Of a DNA stretch of 64,000 nt, positions 1-8,549 are shown in pieces. Position numbers and translations under genes: made by a program. The DNA comes from Streptomyces mirabilis (GTDB lineage: Bacteria; Actinomycetota; Actinomycetes; Streptomycetales; Streptomycetaceae). Every line of letters starts with the position of its first letter. Within the stretch, counting starts at the first letter, position 1. The stretch spans positions 6,324,001-6,388,000 of the forward strand of contig NZ_CP074102.1 in assembly GCF_018310535.1 (NCBI RefSeq), in the 5' to 3' direction. The notes beneath the pieces are model-generated. The model searched no databases. It was given only the letters and a program-made list of their open reading frames with translations, and had not been told where the DNA came from.

Positions 1-371
1 CCGTCTGCCTGGTCCTGGTCGATCCCGCCACCGGACGCACCCGCATCGCCAACGCCGGCCACATCCCGCCGCTGATCATCCGGGACACCGGGGGCGCCGA
101 CTACTCCAAGGCCGCCGGCCCGCTGCTCGGTGTGGGTCTGCCCCACCCGCCGCCCACCGAGCTGTTCCTCGAACCCACCGACCGGCTCCTCATGGTCACC
201 GACGGCCTGATCGAGACCCGGGGCACGGATCTGGCGGTCTCGATGGAGCATCTCCGCGCCGCCGCCACCGGCGCCCTGCCCGGCCTGGACGCCCTCTGCG
301 ACACCCTGCTCGACTGCTTCGGCCGGGACCGTGAGGACGACATCGCGCTGCTGGCGCTGCGGCTAGGGTGA
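1..371 (+). CDS. SpoIIE/PP2C-family protein serine phosphatase, 3' end only
   Basis: The 5' end lies outside the window. The visible frame reads through a PP2C-like core: a beta strand ending in NAGHIPP near the left edge, then GPLLGVG, VTDGLIE and a terminal REDDIALLALR. This Asp-containing pattern is typical of SpoIIE/RsbU phosphatases, which dephosphorylate anti-sigma factor antagonists or related Ser-phosphorylated proteins. The DG of VTDGLIE and the DD near the end are the expected metal-binding positions. Any N-terminal sensor (PAS, GAF or HATPase) cannot be seen. The family call is firm; the partner is unknown. Confidence 0.85.
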   Translation, partial: VCLVLVDPATGRTRIANAGHIPPLIIRDTGGADYSKAAGPLLGVGLPHPPPTELFLEPTDRLLMVTDGLIETRGTDLAVSMEHLRAAATGALPGLDALCDTLLDCFGRDREDDIALLALRLG

Positions 372-397
372 TCGGGAATCCTAGAACAGGAGTGCCC

Positions 398-757
398 ATG
401 CCGAACATCACCGTCGAGCATTCCCCGGCTCTCGACCACGTCGACTGGCGCGCCTTCGCCCTCGCGCTGCACCCGGTGGTCGTCGAGACCGCCGCCGCGA
501 AGATCGAGGCGTGCAAGACGCGGACGCTGCGCACCGAGGACGAGGTGGTGGGAGCGGAGGCGGACCCGGACGCGCACGCCATCGTGCACGTCACGCTCGC
601 CCTGCTGGCCGGCCGCACCGAGGAGACCAAGGCGAAGCTCACCGAGGCCACCCTTGAGCTGCTGCGCAAGCACATCGAGCCCAGCGACGGGCTCACGCTG
701 CACGTGTCCGCCGAAGTGCGCGAGCTCGACCCGTCGTACCGGAAGTACGTGCAGTAA
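398..757 (+). CDS. 5-carboxymethyl-2-hydroxymuconate delta-isomerase-like protein
   Basis: A 119-residue protein of the CHMI branch of the tautomerase superfamily, which isomerises a muconate semialdehyde-derived intermediate in homoprotocatechuate degradation. The ATG at 398 is preferred over an upstream GTG because an AGGAG lies at 388-392 and because it puts Pro at position 2, the residue that becomes the catalytic N-terminal proline once Met is removed. The length fits the family (about 115-130). It starts 26 nt after the phosphatase stop, so the two may be cotranscribed. No other homoprotocatechuate genes are nearby, so the in vivo substrate is open. Confidence 0.8.
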   Translation: MPNITVEHSPALDHVDWRAFALALHPVVVETAAAKIEACKTRTLRTEDEVVGAEADPDAHAIVHVTLALLAGRTEETKAKLTEATLELLRKHIEPSDGLTLHVSAEVRELDPSYRKYVQ

Positions 758-760
758 CCG

Positions 761-1465
761 CTATGAGGCGGCCGGGGGCGAGGCCAGCGAGATCAACCGG
801 ACGGCGAGGTCGGTGAACGGCCCGTCGCCCGGGTCGCCCTTGAGCGCCTGGCGCAGCACCGCGCCGAGCTCCTCGTCGTGCGTGGCGCTCACCGCCGCCA
901 GCGCCGCGAAGTCCTGCACGAGCTGCACCTCCAGCTCGCCGCGCGGAATCCGCCGCCCGTCCAGCCAGATCAGCGCCGTCGACTCGACGAGCGAGATCCA
1001 GGAGCGGATCACCAGCTCCAGGCGGGCGGGCGGGTCCTCGACCTTCAGATGCGACAGGATCTGGACGTAGGCGGCCTGCCGCACCCCGTCGACGAGCGCG
1101 TTGGTCTTCGAGGAGCCGACCGCGGGACCGCCGCGCATCAACGCCGCGAAACCGGGCCCGTGGTCGTCCACGAAGTCGAAGAAGCGGCGCATGACCCGCA
1201 GCAGCCGCGAGCCCAGCGGGCCCTCGTGCGGCTCCACGAACCGGCTCGCGAGATCGTCCGAGGCGCGCTGCAACGCCGCCTCGTACAGACTGAGTTTGCC
1301 GGGGAAGTAGTGGTAGACCAGCGGTCGTGAGATACCCGCGGCCGAGGCTATCTCGTCGATGGAGACCTCGTCGGGTGAGCGTCGGCTGAAGAGGTCGAGG
1401 GCGACGCCGATCAACTGCTGCCGCCGCTCCTCGACACCCATCCTGCGGCGTACCCCGGTTGTCAT
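761..1465 (-). CDS. TetR/AcrR-family transcriptional regulator
   Basis: A 234-residue protein with the canonical N-terminal TetR helix-turn-helix at about residues 12-60 (IDEIASAAGISRPLVYHYF). The remaining roughly 170 residues are the helical ligand-binding and dimerisation domain. It is the last gene of a leftward group (hydrolase, ferredoxin reductase, TetR) and ends 3 nt from the convergent isomerase gene. A CCGATCGG palindrome lies in the 56-nt gap upstream and a CCGTCA-N6-TGACGG inverted repeat precedes the first gene of the group; either could be its operator. The ligand is unknown, but the neighbours suggest a lipid or aromatic compound. Confidence 0.9.
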   Translation of the reverse strand: MTTGVRRRMGVEERRQQLIGVALDLFSRRSPDEVSIDEIASAAGISRPLVYHYFPGKLSLYEAALQRASDDLASRFVEPHEGPLGSRLLRVMRRFFDFVDDHGPGFAALMRGGPAVGSSKTNALVDGVRQAAYVQILSHLKVEDPPARLELVIRSWISLVESTALIWLDGRRIPRGELEVQLVQDFAALAAVSATHDEELGAVLRQALKGDPGDGPFTDLAVRLISLASPPAAS

Positions 1466-1521
1466 ACGAACACCTTACCGATCGGATCCGGCCTCGAACG
1501 GGCCGGTCCGGCCATGGTCGT

Positions 1522-2574
1522 TCACATGTCCAACACGATGCGATCACCGCGCGCCCGCGAAACACAGATCAGTATCGAGTCACCACGCTCCGTGTCGGTG
1601 AGCAGTTCGTCGCGGTGCTCGATCTCCCCTTCCAGCACCCGCTGTTGGCAGGTTCCGCAGAATCCCTGCTCGCAGGAGTAGGCGGTGTCGGGCAGTTCGG
1701 CGCGTACGGCGGCGAGCACGGTGGTGCCGGCGGCGACGCTCACCGTACGTCCGCTGCGGCGCAGTTCGACCTCGAAGGCGCCGTTGCCCTCGGCGGAGGT
1801 GCTCGGCGTGAACCGTTCCAGGTGCAGCGCCGCATGGTCGGGCAGTCGGCGTCCGACCGCCTCCATCAGCCCCTCGGGGCCACAGCAGTGGACGGCCGCG
1901 CCCTCCGGCACGTCCGCGAACAGCGCGTCGAGATCGGGCCGTCCGTCCTCGTCCTCGGCCACGACGGTGACCCGGCCGCCGCGCAGCTTCGCGATCTCCT
2001 CCAGGAACGGCATCGACGCGCGTGTCCGGCCGCCGTACAGCAGCCGCCACTGCGCGCGGTCCTGGACCGCCCGCAGCATCGGCAGGATCGGCGTGATCCC
2101 GATGCCGCCCGCGACGAAGACGTACGCGGGCGCCGGTGCGAGGGGGAACCGGTTGCGCGGTCCCCGCACCTCGACCGCCATGCCCTCCCGGAGCTGCTCG
2201 TGGACCTCGCGCGACCCGCCCCGCCCGTCCTCGACCAGCCGGGTCGCGACGGTGTAAGACGAGGTGTCCTCCGGGTCCCCGCACAGCGAGTACTGCCGTA
2301 CGAGCCCCGAGGGCAGGACGAGGTCGAGGTGGGCGCCGGGCTCCCAGCGCGGCAGGTCGTGCCCCTCCAGGCGCAGTTGTACGACCCCGTCGGCGACCCG
2401 CTCGTGCCGGGTGACCAGCAGCCGCAGCGCCCGGGAGCGCGGCCGGCCGGAGATCGGCTCCTCCAGGGCGGGCAGCGGCCACAGCGGCGAGACCTCGATC
2501 CGGCGGCGCAGCGCCCGCCGGACGAGCAGGGCCGTACCGGCGACGGCGACGACGGTCCGCAGCCGGGGCGTCAT
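1522..2574 (-). CDS. Ferredoxin reductase (FAD, NAD and C-terminal 2Fe-2S domains)
   Basis: A 350-residue phthalate dioxygenase reductase/VanB-type oxidoreductase that passes electrons from NAD(P)H through FAD and a plant-type 2Fe-2S centre to a partner oxygenase. The FAD motif RQYSLCGD is near residue 95, the nucleotide-binding GGIGITPIL near 150, and the cluster ligands are Cys301, Cys306, Cys309 and Cys337 (CEQGFCGTC then ICVS). The start is set by the ATGA overlap with the upstream gene stop at 2571-2574, so the two are translationally coupled. A hydrophobic segment near the N terminus (about residues 6-18) may anchor it. No oxygenase component is adjacent; the upstream diiron-like protein is the obvious candidate partner. 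Confidence 0.88.
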   Translation of the reverse strand: MTPRLRTVVAVAGTALLVRRALRRRIEVSPLWPLPALEEPISGRPRSRALRLLVTRHERVADGVVQLRLEGHDLPRWEPGAHLDLVLPSGLVRQYSLCGDPEDTSSYTVATRLVEDGRGGSREVHEQLREGMAVEVRGPRNRFPLAPAPAYVFVAGGIGITPILPMLRAVQDRAQWRLLYGGRTRASMPFLEEIAKLRGGRVTVVAEDEDGRPDLDALFADVPEGAAVHCCGPEGLMEAVGRRLPDHAALHLERFTPSTSAEGNGAFEVELRRSGRTVSVAAGTTVLAAVRAELPDTAYSCEQGFCGTCQQRVLEGEIEHRDELLTDTERGDSILICVSRARGDRIVLDM

Positions 2575-3488
2575 ACGGCTCCCCTCTCGGCAGCCGTCGC
2601 GGCTGTCGCCGCCGGTGACGAGGCGAGATAGGCGACGGCCTGCTCGGTCGAACCCTCCTGGGAGGGGTGGTAGGTCCGGCTGAGATAGCGGGGAATGGAC
2701 TTGAGCATGTCGCCGGTCGCCGGCAGTACGCCCCGCTTCCCGCTCAGGTAGAAGTCCTTGAAGCTCGCCCTGCCCGCCGTGAGGGTCGGGTCGTTCTCCA
2801 TGAAGAAGCGCACCCCGCGCTGCCACAGGAAGACCAGGGCGGTGAAGGCCGTGGCCCAGGTCCGGGCGCGGCGCCGGTAGCTCCCGTCGACATGGAGGAA
2901 CAGCTCGAAGGCCACGGACCGGTGCTCGACCTCCTCCGCGCCGTGCCAGCGCATCAGGTCCAGCATGGTGGGATCGGCGCCGCGCCGGTCCAGCTCCTCC
3001 GCGTTCAGGATCCAGTCGCCGAGGAAGGCGGTGTAGTGCTCGATCGCCGCGATGATCGCGACGCGCTCCATCAGCCACCACTTGCGGGCCCTGCCGGGCG
3101 GCAGGGTGCGATCGCCGAGCAGCTTCTCGAAGAACCAGTCGACCTGGGCGGTGTACGGCGTCGGGTCGAGTCCCAGTTCCCTGAGGTGGGGGAGTACCTC
3201 GTCGTGGGCCTGCGAGTGCATCGCCTCCTGCCCGATGAACCCGATGACGTCCGCGCGCAGCCGCTCGTCCCGGATGTGGGGCAGCACTTGCTTGTACACG
3301 TGCACGAACCAGCGCTCACCGGCCGGCAGCAGCAGATGCAGCACGTTCATGGTGTGCGTGGCGAACGGCTCCCCCGGCACCCAGTGCAACGGTGTGTCCT
3401 TCCAGGAGAACGACACCTTCCGTGCCTTGAGCGGTATCCGCTCGGACTCGACCGGCCGGGGCAGCCGGGCGGCATGCTTGTTAGACAT
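2571..3488 (-). CDS. Predicted metal-dependent hydrolase, PF10118 / COG3687 type
   Basis: A 305-residue all-helical protein of the family annotated as predicted metal-dependent hydrolase. Two Glu/His-rich helices, GQEAMHSQAHDE near residue 90 and WHGAEEVEHRSVAFE near 180, look like the ExxH pairs of a ferritin-like diiron centre, so an oxygenase or desaturase role is as plausible as hydrolysis. It overlaps the ferredoxin reductase by 4 nt (ATGA), which supports an electron-transfer pair. It leads the leftward group with the TetR gene and has an inverted repeat immediately upstream of its start. Family assignment is good; the reaction is unproven. Confidence 0.8.
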   Translation of the reverse strand: MSNKHAARLPRPVESERIPLKARKVSFSWKDTPLHWVPGEPFATHTMNVLHLLLPAGERWFVHVYKQVLPHIRDERLRADVIGFIGQEAMHSQAHDEVLPHLRELGLDPTPYTAQVDWFFEKLLGDRTLPPGRARKWWLMERVAIIAAIEHYTAFLGDWILNAEELDRRGADPTMLDLMRWHGAEEVEHRSVAFELFLHVDGSYRRRARTWATAFTALVFLWQRGVRFFMENDPTLTAGRASFKDFYLSGKRGVLPATGDMLKSIPRYLSRTYHPSQEGSTEQAVAYLASSPAATAATAAERGAV

Positions 3489-3489
3489 G

Positions 3490-3507
3490 CCGTCAATGTA
3501 CTGACGG
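3490..3507. promoter_or_regulatory. Inverted repeat CCGTCA-N6-TGACGG, candidate TetR operator
   Basis: A perfect 6-bp inverted repeat directly abuts the start of the PF10118 gene, where a repressor would block initiation of the three-gene leftward group. Symmetry and size suit a TetR dimer and the group encodes one. There is no consensus for this subfamily to compare with, so this is an inference from position and symmetry. Confidence 0.4.
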
Positions 3508-3579
3508 GTAGGTGCCGGGAGAACCCCCGTGCGCCCACTTGTTGACGCGAAGGTCGGCTCTGTCGAGTCCGGGGACCGG

Positions 3580-5496
3580 CTAGCGCAGTCCGCTGACCAC
3601 CCGCCCGTCCGTCAGGGTGCCCTTCAGCCCCGCCTGACCCCCCTGCTTCGTCCGTACGGCGAGCAGCGCGCCCCGGGCCGACCCGCTCACCCCGCCCGTC
3701 GTGCTGATCGAGGCGGTGTCCTTGCTGCCCGCCGCGAGGAGGTACCAGTCGCCCGTGCCCGACTTCCACAGCACGCCCGCCAGCACATGGGGGTCACGGC
3801 CGCCGCACGCGGGCGAGTTCTCGGCCTTCGCCGCGACCGCCCCGTACGCCCCGCCCGCGGTGTGGAACTGGGCCAGGACCAGGGTGCCGTCGCCCCGCCA
3901 GGTGTCGGCTCGGGTGCACACCCAGGCGGCCTGCCCGCTCGCGTCGGGCAGCGGCTGCTGCGCGTACTGCCAGGCGTTCACGGACCGCACGCCCTGGGAA
4001 CGCACGGCGGACAGGGAACAGGCGAACGGCGCCCAGTTCCGCAGCGCCGCCGGGCCCGCGGCGTCGTGGGGTGCCGCGGGCGGCCCCGAGGTGAGGTGGG
4101 CCGGGATCAGCTCGCCGAGATCGGTCAGCAGGTGCGGGCCCGAGGCGTCGGTCGCCTCCATGACGTTCCACGAGGTGCAGGCGCCGGTCGGGGCCGGGCC
4201 GGCCAGAGGCGTGCTGACACCCTCGGGCGACAGGGTGAGGGGTGTCGGGTCCGCGGTCGGCTTCATCAGGTCGCGCTCGGCTGCCCCGGTCACCCAGGGG
4301 GCGGTCAGATAGCGGACGTTGCCGTCGGCCCGGTCCAGGACCAGCGCCTCCGCCTCGGCCCCGGTCGCGCCGTCGACCCGGGCGAAGTCGAGGGCGGCGC
4401 CGCCCGTGCCGGCGCGCGGCTCGGCGTACCGGGCGATGCGCAGTCCGTCGTAGAAGAGCACCACGCGCGCCTGGTCCACGTCACCGGCGTAGAGCAGTTG
4501 CGGCGGTCCGGCCGGGGCGCCCGAAGGGGTGCCGGGCGTCGCCGAGACCTGCACGGACTCGCCGGGCCGGGCCCAGACGGCGAGTGCCCGGCGCAGCAGC
4601 GCGGTGTCCCCGGCGAGGTTGCCGCGCGCGGGCCACACGGAGAAGTCGGTGCGCGCGGACGACCGCCACGCCGTCGGGGCGATCCGCGTCACCCTCCCGG
4701 GGTCGAGGGCGGCCTCGGCTGCCGGGTTCTGCGCGTACGACGGGGCGGCGGCGCCGTCGGGTCCCCAGCCGCCGCTGGGCAGGGCGAGCAGCGCTCCGCA
4801 GACGGCCGCCGCGACGCCGGCGGCGATCGCGGCCTTCGTGTGCTGCCTGCGCCGCATAAGGTCGGTGGGCCGGGCGTGCAGCGAACAGGGGTCGAACTCG
4901 GGTGACAGGAGCAGGGCGTCCTTGGCCTCGACACCGCCCGCCTCCTTGAGCGCAGCGCGCGGGTCGTCGACGCCCGCCGCCGTCAGCACCTTGCGTACGT
5001 CGGGGTCGGGCAGCTTCTCCAGGCCGCGCAGGACGTATGCCGCACGGGCGGCACCGGAGAGGGCCGACAGCCGCTGGTCCAGGGCGAGTTCGTCGGCGCC
5101 GCCCGAGCGCGGGAAGAGCCTCAGGCCCCACACCTGGGGCAGCAGCGGCGGCAGCTGGGACCGCTTGGGCCAGGCCGCGCGCCGCAGTGGCACTCCTGCC
5201 TCCAGCGCCGTACGCACGACCTTGAGGCGTACGAGGGCGTAGCCGGGGTCGCCGTCGCGGCCAGTGGCCTGGGCCGGGATCGGGGTGGCGGTCGTGCGGC
5301 CCCGGGGCAGGGCGCGCTGGGTGAGGGCATGCGCGGTCAGCACCCGTCGGTTGCGGCCGAGGCTCGGCGGCAGCACCAGATAGGCGAGCCGGACGAGCCG
5401 CGGGTAGTGCTCGACGAGGGCGGCCTCGGCCTGCTCGACGTCGACGACCGGTCCTGGGGAGGCTGCGGAGCGCTGGGCTACATCCTGTGACTGCAC
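3580..5496 (-). CDS. Large single-span membrane protein of unknown function
   Basis: About 638 residues. The N-terminal 120 residues resemble the helical region 2 of ECF sigma factors in pattern (EHYPRLVRLAYLVLPP), but no usable region 4 was recognised. An arginine-rich stretch precedes one hydrophobic segment near residue 225 (AAIAAGVAAAVCGALLALP); the remaining roughly 400 residues, with scattered cysteines, would lie outside the cell. The start is uncertain: GTG at 5496 is chosen over an in-frame TTG at 5505, and neither has a strong ribosome site. It follows the TPR gene by about 30 nt, so the two are probably cotranscribed. The function is not recognised. Confidence 0.75.
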   Translation of the reverse strand: MQSQDVAQRSAASPGPVVDVEQAEAALVEHYPRLVRLAYLVLPPSLGRNRRVLTAHALTQRALPRGRTTATPIPAQATGRDGDPGYALVRLKVVRTALEAGVPLRRAAWPKRSQLPPLLPQVWGLRLFPRSGGADELALDQRLSALSGAARAAYVLRGLEKLPDPDVRKVLTAAGVDDPRAALKEAGGVEAKDALLLSPEFDPCSLHARPTDLMRRRQHTKAAIAAGVAAAVCGALLALPSGGWGPDGAAAPSYAQNPAAEAALDPGRVTRIAPTAWRSSARTDFSVWPARGNLAGDTALLRRALAVWARPGESVQVSATPGTPSGAPAGPPQLLYAGDVDQARVVLFYDGLRIARYAEPRAGTGGAALDFARVDGATGAEAEALVLDRADGNVRYLTAPWVTGAAERDLMKPTADPTPLTLSPEGVSTPLAGPAPTGACTSWNVMEATDASGPHLLTDLGELIPAHLTSGPPAAPHDAAGPAALRNWAPFACSLSAVRSQGVRSVNAWQYAQQPLPDASGQAAWVCTRADTWRGDGTLVLAQFHTAGGAYGAVAAKAENSPACGGRDPHVLAGVLWKSGTGDWYLLAAGSKDTASISTTGGVSGSARGALLAVRTKQGGQAGLKGTLTDGRVVSGLR

Positions 5497-5526
5497 GTTC
5501 AGCAAAACGAGCGAATCGGTGGATGG

Positions 5527-6045
5527 TCACCTGGCTCCGGAGAGTTGCTCCCCGGGTTGTACGAGCAGCCGCGCGTAGTTCGCCATCGAGCGCTGGTAGC
5601 GGGGCAGATGGGGCGCGAGGGCGGCGATCACCAGCGAAAGGCCCTCGCGTTCGCGGCCCAGGTCGGCGAGGCAGAGCGCGAGAGTGGCGCGTACGGCATC
5701 GTCCAACTCGTCGGAAGGGGCGTCGAGTTCGGGAGTGAGGAGCTTGACGCCTTCCTCGGCCTGCCCGATGTTCCGCAGGGAGCTGGAGAGTTGGATCTTG
5801 GTGCGGCGGCCGCGGTAGCCGCCGAGGCCGCGGGCGAGCGCCTCCCGGTACAGCGGCACGGCCTGGTCCGAGTGGCCGGTGGAGTCCCAGGCGCAGGCCC
5901 GCTCGAAGAGGCCGGCGGGGCTGTCCGCGGGCAGTTCGGCGACCAGCGCGTCGATCACCGCCCGGAAGTCCGCCGCGTCCGCTTCTTCATAGTCGTCGAA
6001 CGTGGCCCAGGCCGCCGCCGTACGCTCTTCCCAGTCTTCGGTCAC
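5527..6045 (-). CDS. Tetratricopeptide-repeat protein
   Basis: A 172-residue TPR-like protein. Repeats are visible as paired helices (SPAGLFERACAWDSTG, DQAVPLYREALARG, then GRRTKIQLSSSLRNIGQ with following helices). Conserved actinobacterial relatives are often simply called tetratricopeptide repeat protein and are presumed protein-binding. The GTG at 6045 is chosen because GAAGG precedes it by 7 nt; a GTG two codons upstream would overlap that site, and more distant in-frame starts run into the divergent promoter region. It sits just upstream of the large anchored protein and is divergent from the lipoprotein at 6216. Confidence 0.8.
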   Translation of the reverse strand: MTEDWEERTAAAWATFDDYEEADAADFRAVIDALVAELPADSPAGLFERACAWDSTGHSDQAVPLYREALARGLGGYRGRRTKIQLSSSLRNIGQAEEGVKLLTPELDAPSDELDDAVRATLALCLADLGREREGLSLVIAALAPHLPRYQRSMANYARLLVQPGEQLSGAR

Positions 6046-6215
6046 GGCCACACCTTCGCACACACGTGCCCGTTGCGGCATCGGCATTCCCACAGGATGC
6101 CTTTCCGTCCGTATCGGGGGAGATTGAGCACTTGGCGCGCCACAGCCGTATCGAAGACCAGGGCCCTCGCCGGGGCTCTCGACGGCGTGGGCGCCGACAG
6201 GCACCGGAGGAACGT

Positions 6216-6659
6216 ATGAGGTTGACACGCGAAAAGCTGAGCGGGCACGGCCTTGTGGTCGTCGCGGCCGCGGCCCTGCTGGCGCTGACCGGCTGCGGCG
6301 GGTCGGGCGGGGGAGGGACCAAGAGCGACTCGGCCGGCCAGGTCCCGGCCACCGCGACCGGCAGTCTGGAGGATCTGGCGGCCGAGGTGAAGTGCAAGCC
6401 GGACATACAGACGGACGCCGACGAGATCCGCCAGGCGATCTGCAAGAACACCGACGGAAAGTTCGTCCTCGCCACCTTCGCCACCGACCGCGGGCAGCGC
6501 GAGTGGATCAACGACGCGAAGGACTACGGGGGGTTCTACCTCGTCGGCGCCAAGTGGGTCGCCGTCGCCGACCAGAAGGTGGTCACGGCGCTGCGCGGCA
6601 CGCTCGGCGGTGACATGGAGGTCGGGACCGACCACCACCAGCACTCCCACACCGGCTGA
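6216..6659 (+). CDS. Small lipoprotein of unknown function
   Basis: A 147-residue exported lipoprotein. The signal peptide has a basic start (MRLTREK), a hydrophobic core (LVVVAAAALLAL) and a lipobox ending LTGC, so Cys near residue 26 is lipidated. The mature part is about 120 residues, contains a pair of cysteines (VKCKPD and AICKN) that could form a disulfide, and ends in a His-rich tail (DHHQHSH). GGAGG at 6206-6210 supports the ATG; longer in-frame extensions have no signal sequence. It is monocistronic with a strong hairpin downstream. The function is not recognised. Confidence 0.85.
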   Translation: MRLTREKLSGHGLVVVAAAALLALTGCGGSGGGGTKSDSAGQVPATATGSLEDLAAEVKCKPDIQTDADEIRQAICKNTDGKFVLATFATDRGQREWINDAKDYGGFYLVGAKWVAVADQKVVTALRGTLGGDMEVGTDHHQHSHTG

Positions 6660-6681
6660 GCCGCACGCACGGCACACACGC

Positions 6682-6719
6682 AGAAGGCCGGTGGCGGGTT
6701 CTCCCGCCACCGGCCTTCT
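6682..6719. terminator. Strong hairpin between convergent genes
   Basis: A perfect 17-bp stem (AGAAGGCCGGTGGCGGG and its complement) with a 4-nt loop lies between the lipoprotein gene and the convergent DUF1996 gene. Its symmetry lets it act on transcripts from either side. There is no U-run, as is usual in Streptomyces. Confidence 0.85.
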
Positions 6720-6773
6720 CAGTGCCTTGCTAGCTCTTCGGTGAAGCGACTACTGCCTTCGGTGAAGGGGCTG

Positions 6774-8324
6774 CTACCTGCACTGCTTGCCGGTGTTGAT
6801 GCAGTTGGCGATCTTGTTCGCCAGGCCACCGGTGGTGACGCTGATGAAGTCGTCGTGGTCGGTCGCCGACTTGTGGAGCTGCTCCGGGAAGCCGTCCACC
6901 GCGTACGCGTTCTTCACCACGCCGTTCTGGAGGACCGGCGGCGCGATCTTGTAGACCAGGCGCATCGTCAGCTGCGGGATCGCCTTGAAGCCGTTGCCGC
7001 AGACGCCGCTCGCGGGGTCGGGGAAGGCCACGTGCGTGCGGTGGTTGGCGCTGTCGATGTTCTGGCCGTCCCAGCAGCTCTGGAAGGCGAACGTGCGGAC
7101 CACGTTGCTGCCCTGCGGGCAGATCGGGTACTGCGACGTCAGCTGGACCTTGTTCTCGAAGCCGGTGCAGCTCCAGTGCGCGTTGGCGTTCGCCAGACCG
7201 TTGGTGGTGGTCTTGGCGTCACCGGTGATGATGCGCAGGAACTGCGGCATCGCGACGACCTTGCTGGCCGGGCTGCCGACGTACTTGATCTGCGCCTGTA
7301 CGGGCGTCAGGATTTTGCCGACGTTGCCTTCCTTGCCACCGCCGTCCGCGTTCTGGTCGAAGTCCTGCGAGCCGTCCTGGAGACGGACCACCGGCCAGTA
7401 GTACGACGACAGGTCGTTCTTGTTCTGGCAGCTGGTCCCGCCCTGCAGGAACGTGTTGTTGCTGGAGAACGCGTTGACCTTCTGGTTGCCGACGTAGTCG
7501 TGCAGGTGGTGCGCGCCGTTGGTCACGCCGGGCGCCACGATCACGTTGTCGGTGTTGTGGTTCTTGTTCGCGTTCACACCGCACGCAGTGGTGAACGTAC
7601 CCCGCGAGGCGTTGGCGGACTTCTGCGGCTTCCCCTGGACGTTCGCCGCGACCTTGGTGATGTCGACGAAGTCGGCGGCTACGGGACCGTTTCCGGCCTG
7701 ACCGCCGATGTTGGCCGGTGCGCTCGCGCTCGGAGCCGCGCTGGCCGAGGCGCCGCCGTTGTTCTGCTGGCCGCCGTTGTTCTGGCCGCCGTTGTTCTGA
7801 CCCCCGTTGTTCTGCTGGCCGTTGTTCTGGCCGCCGGCGGTGGTCTGGGCCTGGTTGGCGGTGGTGCCGGTGCAGGCGGCGAGACCGTCCAGCGTGGTCG
7901 GCGCGGCGGCGCCCACCCGGGTGAAGTCGATCTTGATTCGGCCGATGACCGCGGTCCGCTTGTCCTTGAGCGGCGACAGGATCGCGTTCTGGACGAAGCC
8001 CGCGTCATTGGCCTGAGCCTGACGTGACGAGGCCAGCCGGGCGTACGCCTCGGTGATCTGCTTGTCGAGCGTGGCCAGCTCCGTGTCGACGTTCGACTTG
8101 GCGTTGGCGGGCACGCTGGTCAGTTGCTGCCCGACATCGGGGCAGGAGATGGTGGCGACCTGGGCGGCGGCGGCCTTGGTGGTGTTCGGGCTCGAGTTGG
8201 TCTCGTGCGCCGAGGCGTAGAAATTCGCCCAGATCAATCCGCCCCCACCGATCGCGAGCGCCGCGGATGCGGCAACGGCGCGAACAGCCAGTGGCGAACG
8301 TCGTTTGCGAGTGTTGCGTCCCAT
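6774..8324 (-). CDS. Secreted DUF1996-domain protein with Gln-Asn-Gly linker
   Basis: A 516-residue exported protein. A basic N terminus and hydrophobic segment (about residues 15-35) form a signal peptide or anchor. It is followed by a helical domain with a lone Cys near residue 60, a low-complexity linker of QNNGG repeats (about 160-195), then a DUF1996 domain of about 310 residues marked by [15 protein letters not shown] and several Cys that probably pair. DUF1996 is common in fungal and actinobacterial secreted proteins; its activity is not established. The N-terminal helical domain resembles the secreted protein at 14284-14967. The 225 bp upstream is unusually AT-rich for this genome and probably holds the promoter. 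Confidence 0.85.
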   Translation of the reverse strand: MGRNTRKRRSPLAVRAVAASAALAIGGGGLIWANFYASAHETNSSPNTTKAAAAQVATISCPDVGQQLTSVPANAKSNVDTELATLDKQITEAYARLASSRQAQANDAGFVQNAILSPLKDKRTAVIGRIKIDFTRVGAAAPTTLDGLAACTGTTANQAQTTAGGQNNGQQNNGGQNNGGQNNGGQQNNGGASASAAPSASAPANIGGQAGNGPVAADFVDITKVAANVQGKPQKSANASRGTFTTACGVNANKNHNTDNVIVAPGVTNGAHHLHDYVGNQKVNAFSSNNTFLQGGTSCQNKNDLSSYYWPVVRLQDGSQDFDQNADGGGKEGNVGKILTPVQAQIKYVGSPASKVVAMPQFLRIITGDAKTTTNGLANANAHWSCTGFENKVQLTSQYPICPQGSNVVRTFAFQSCWDGQNIDSANHRTHVAFPDPASGVCGNGFKAIPQLTMRLVYKIAPPVLQNGVVKNAYAVDGFPEQLHKSATDHDDFISVTTGGLANKIANCINTGKQCR

Positions 8325-8549
8325 GGAACTCCTCTGACTTCCTTGCGGGGCATCGAGGCGCCCGACAGGAGTGAAGCGGCGTCCATCAGTACGCAGGTGA
8401 CTCCTGAGGCGTTCAGAAACCCTGGAAAATCTTAGAAGTTCGTGAGGTCATTTCCGGCACAATGGGCTCAGAAGCGCATGTTTTTCGGTGAGTTGATCTC
8501 GAAAAAAAGGTTTGAACTATATTCAACGGCGTCGGCGGGCGCTTCTTCT

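Noticed and set aside
1470..1510. CCGATCGG palindrome as TetR operator
   Set aside because: Eight bases in a GC-rich genome are too short to rank as a feature; mentioned only in the TetR entry.
2136..2414. Plus-strand ORF opposite the ferredoxin reductase gene
   Set aside because: Pro/Arg/Ala-rich shadow of a well-supported minus-strand gene; no ribosome site and no family features.
8325..8549. Possible small gene in the AT-rich gap
   Set aside because: No reading frame with coding bias; the AT richness fits a promoter region.
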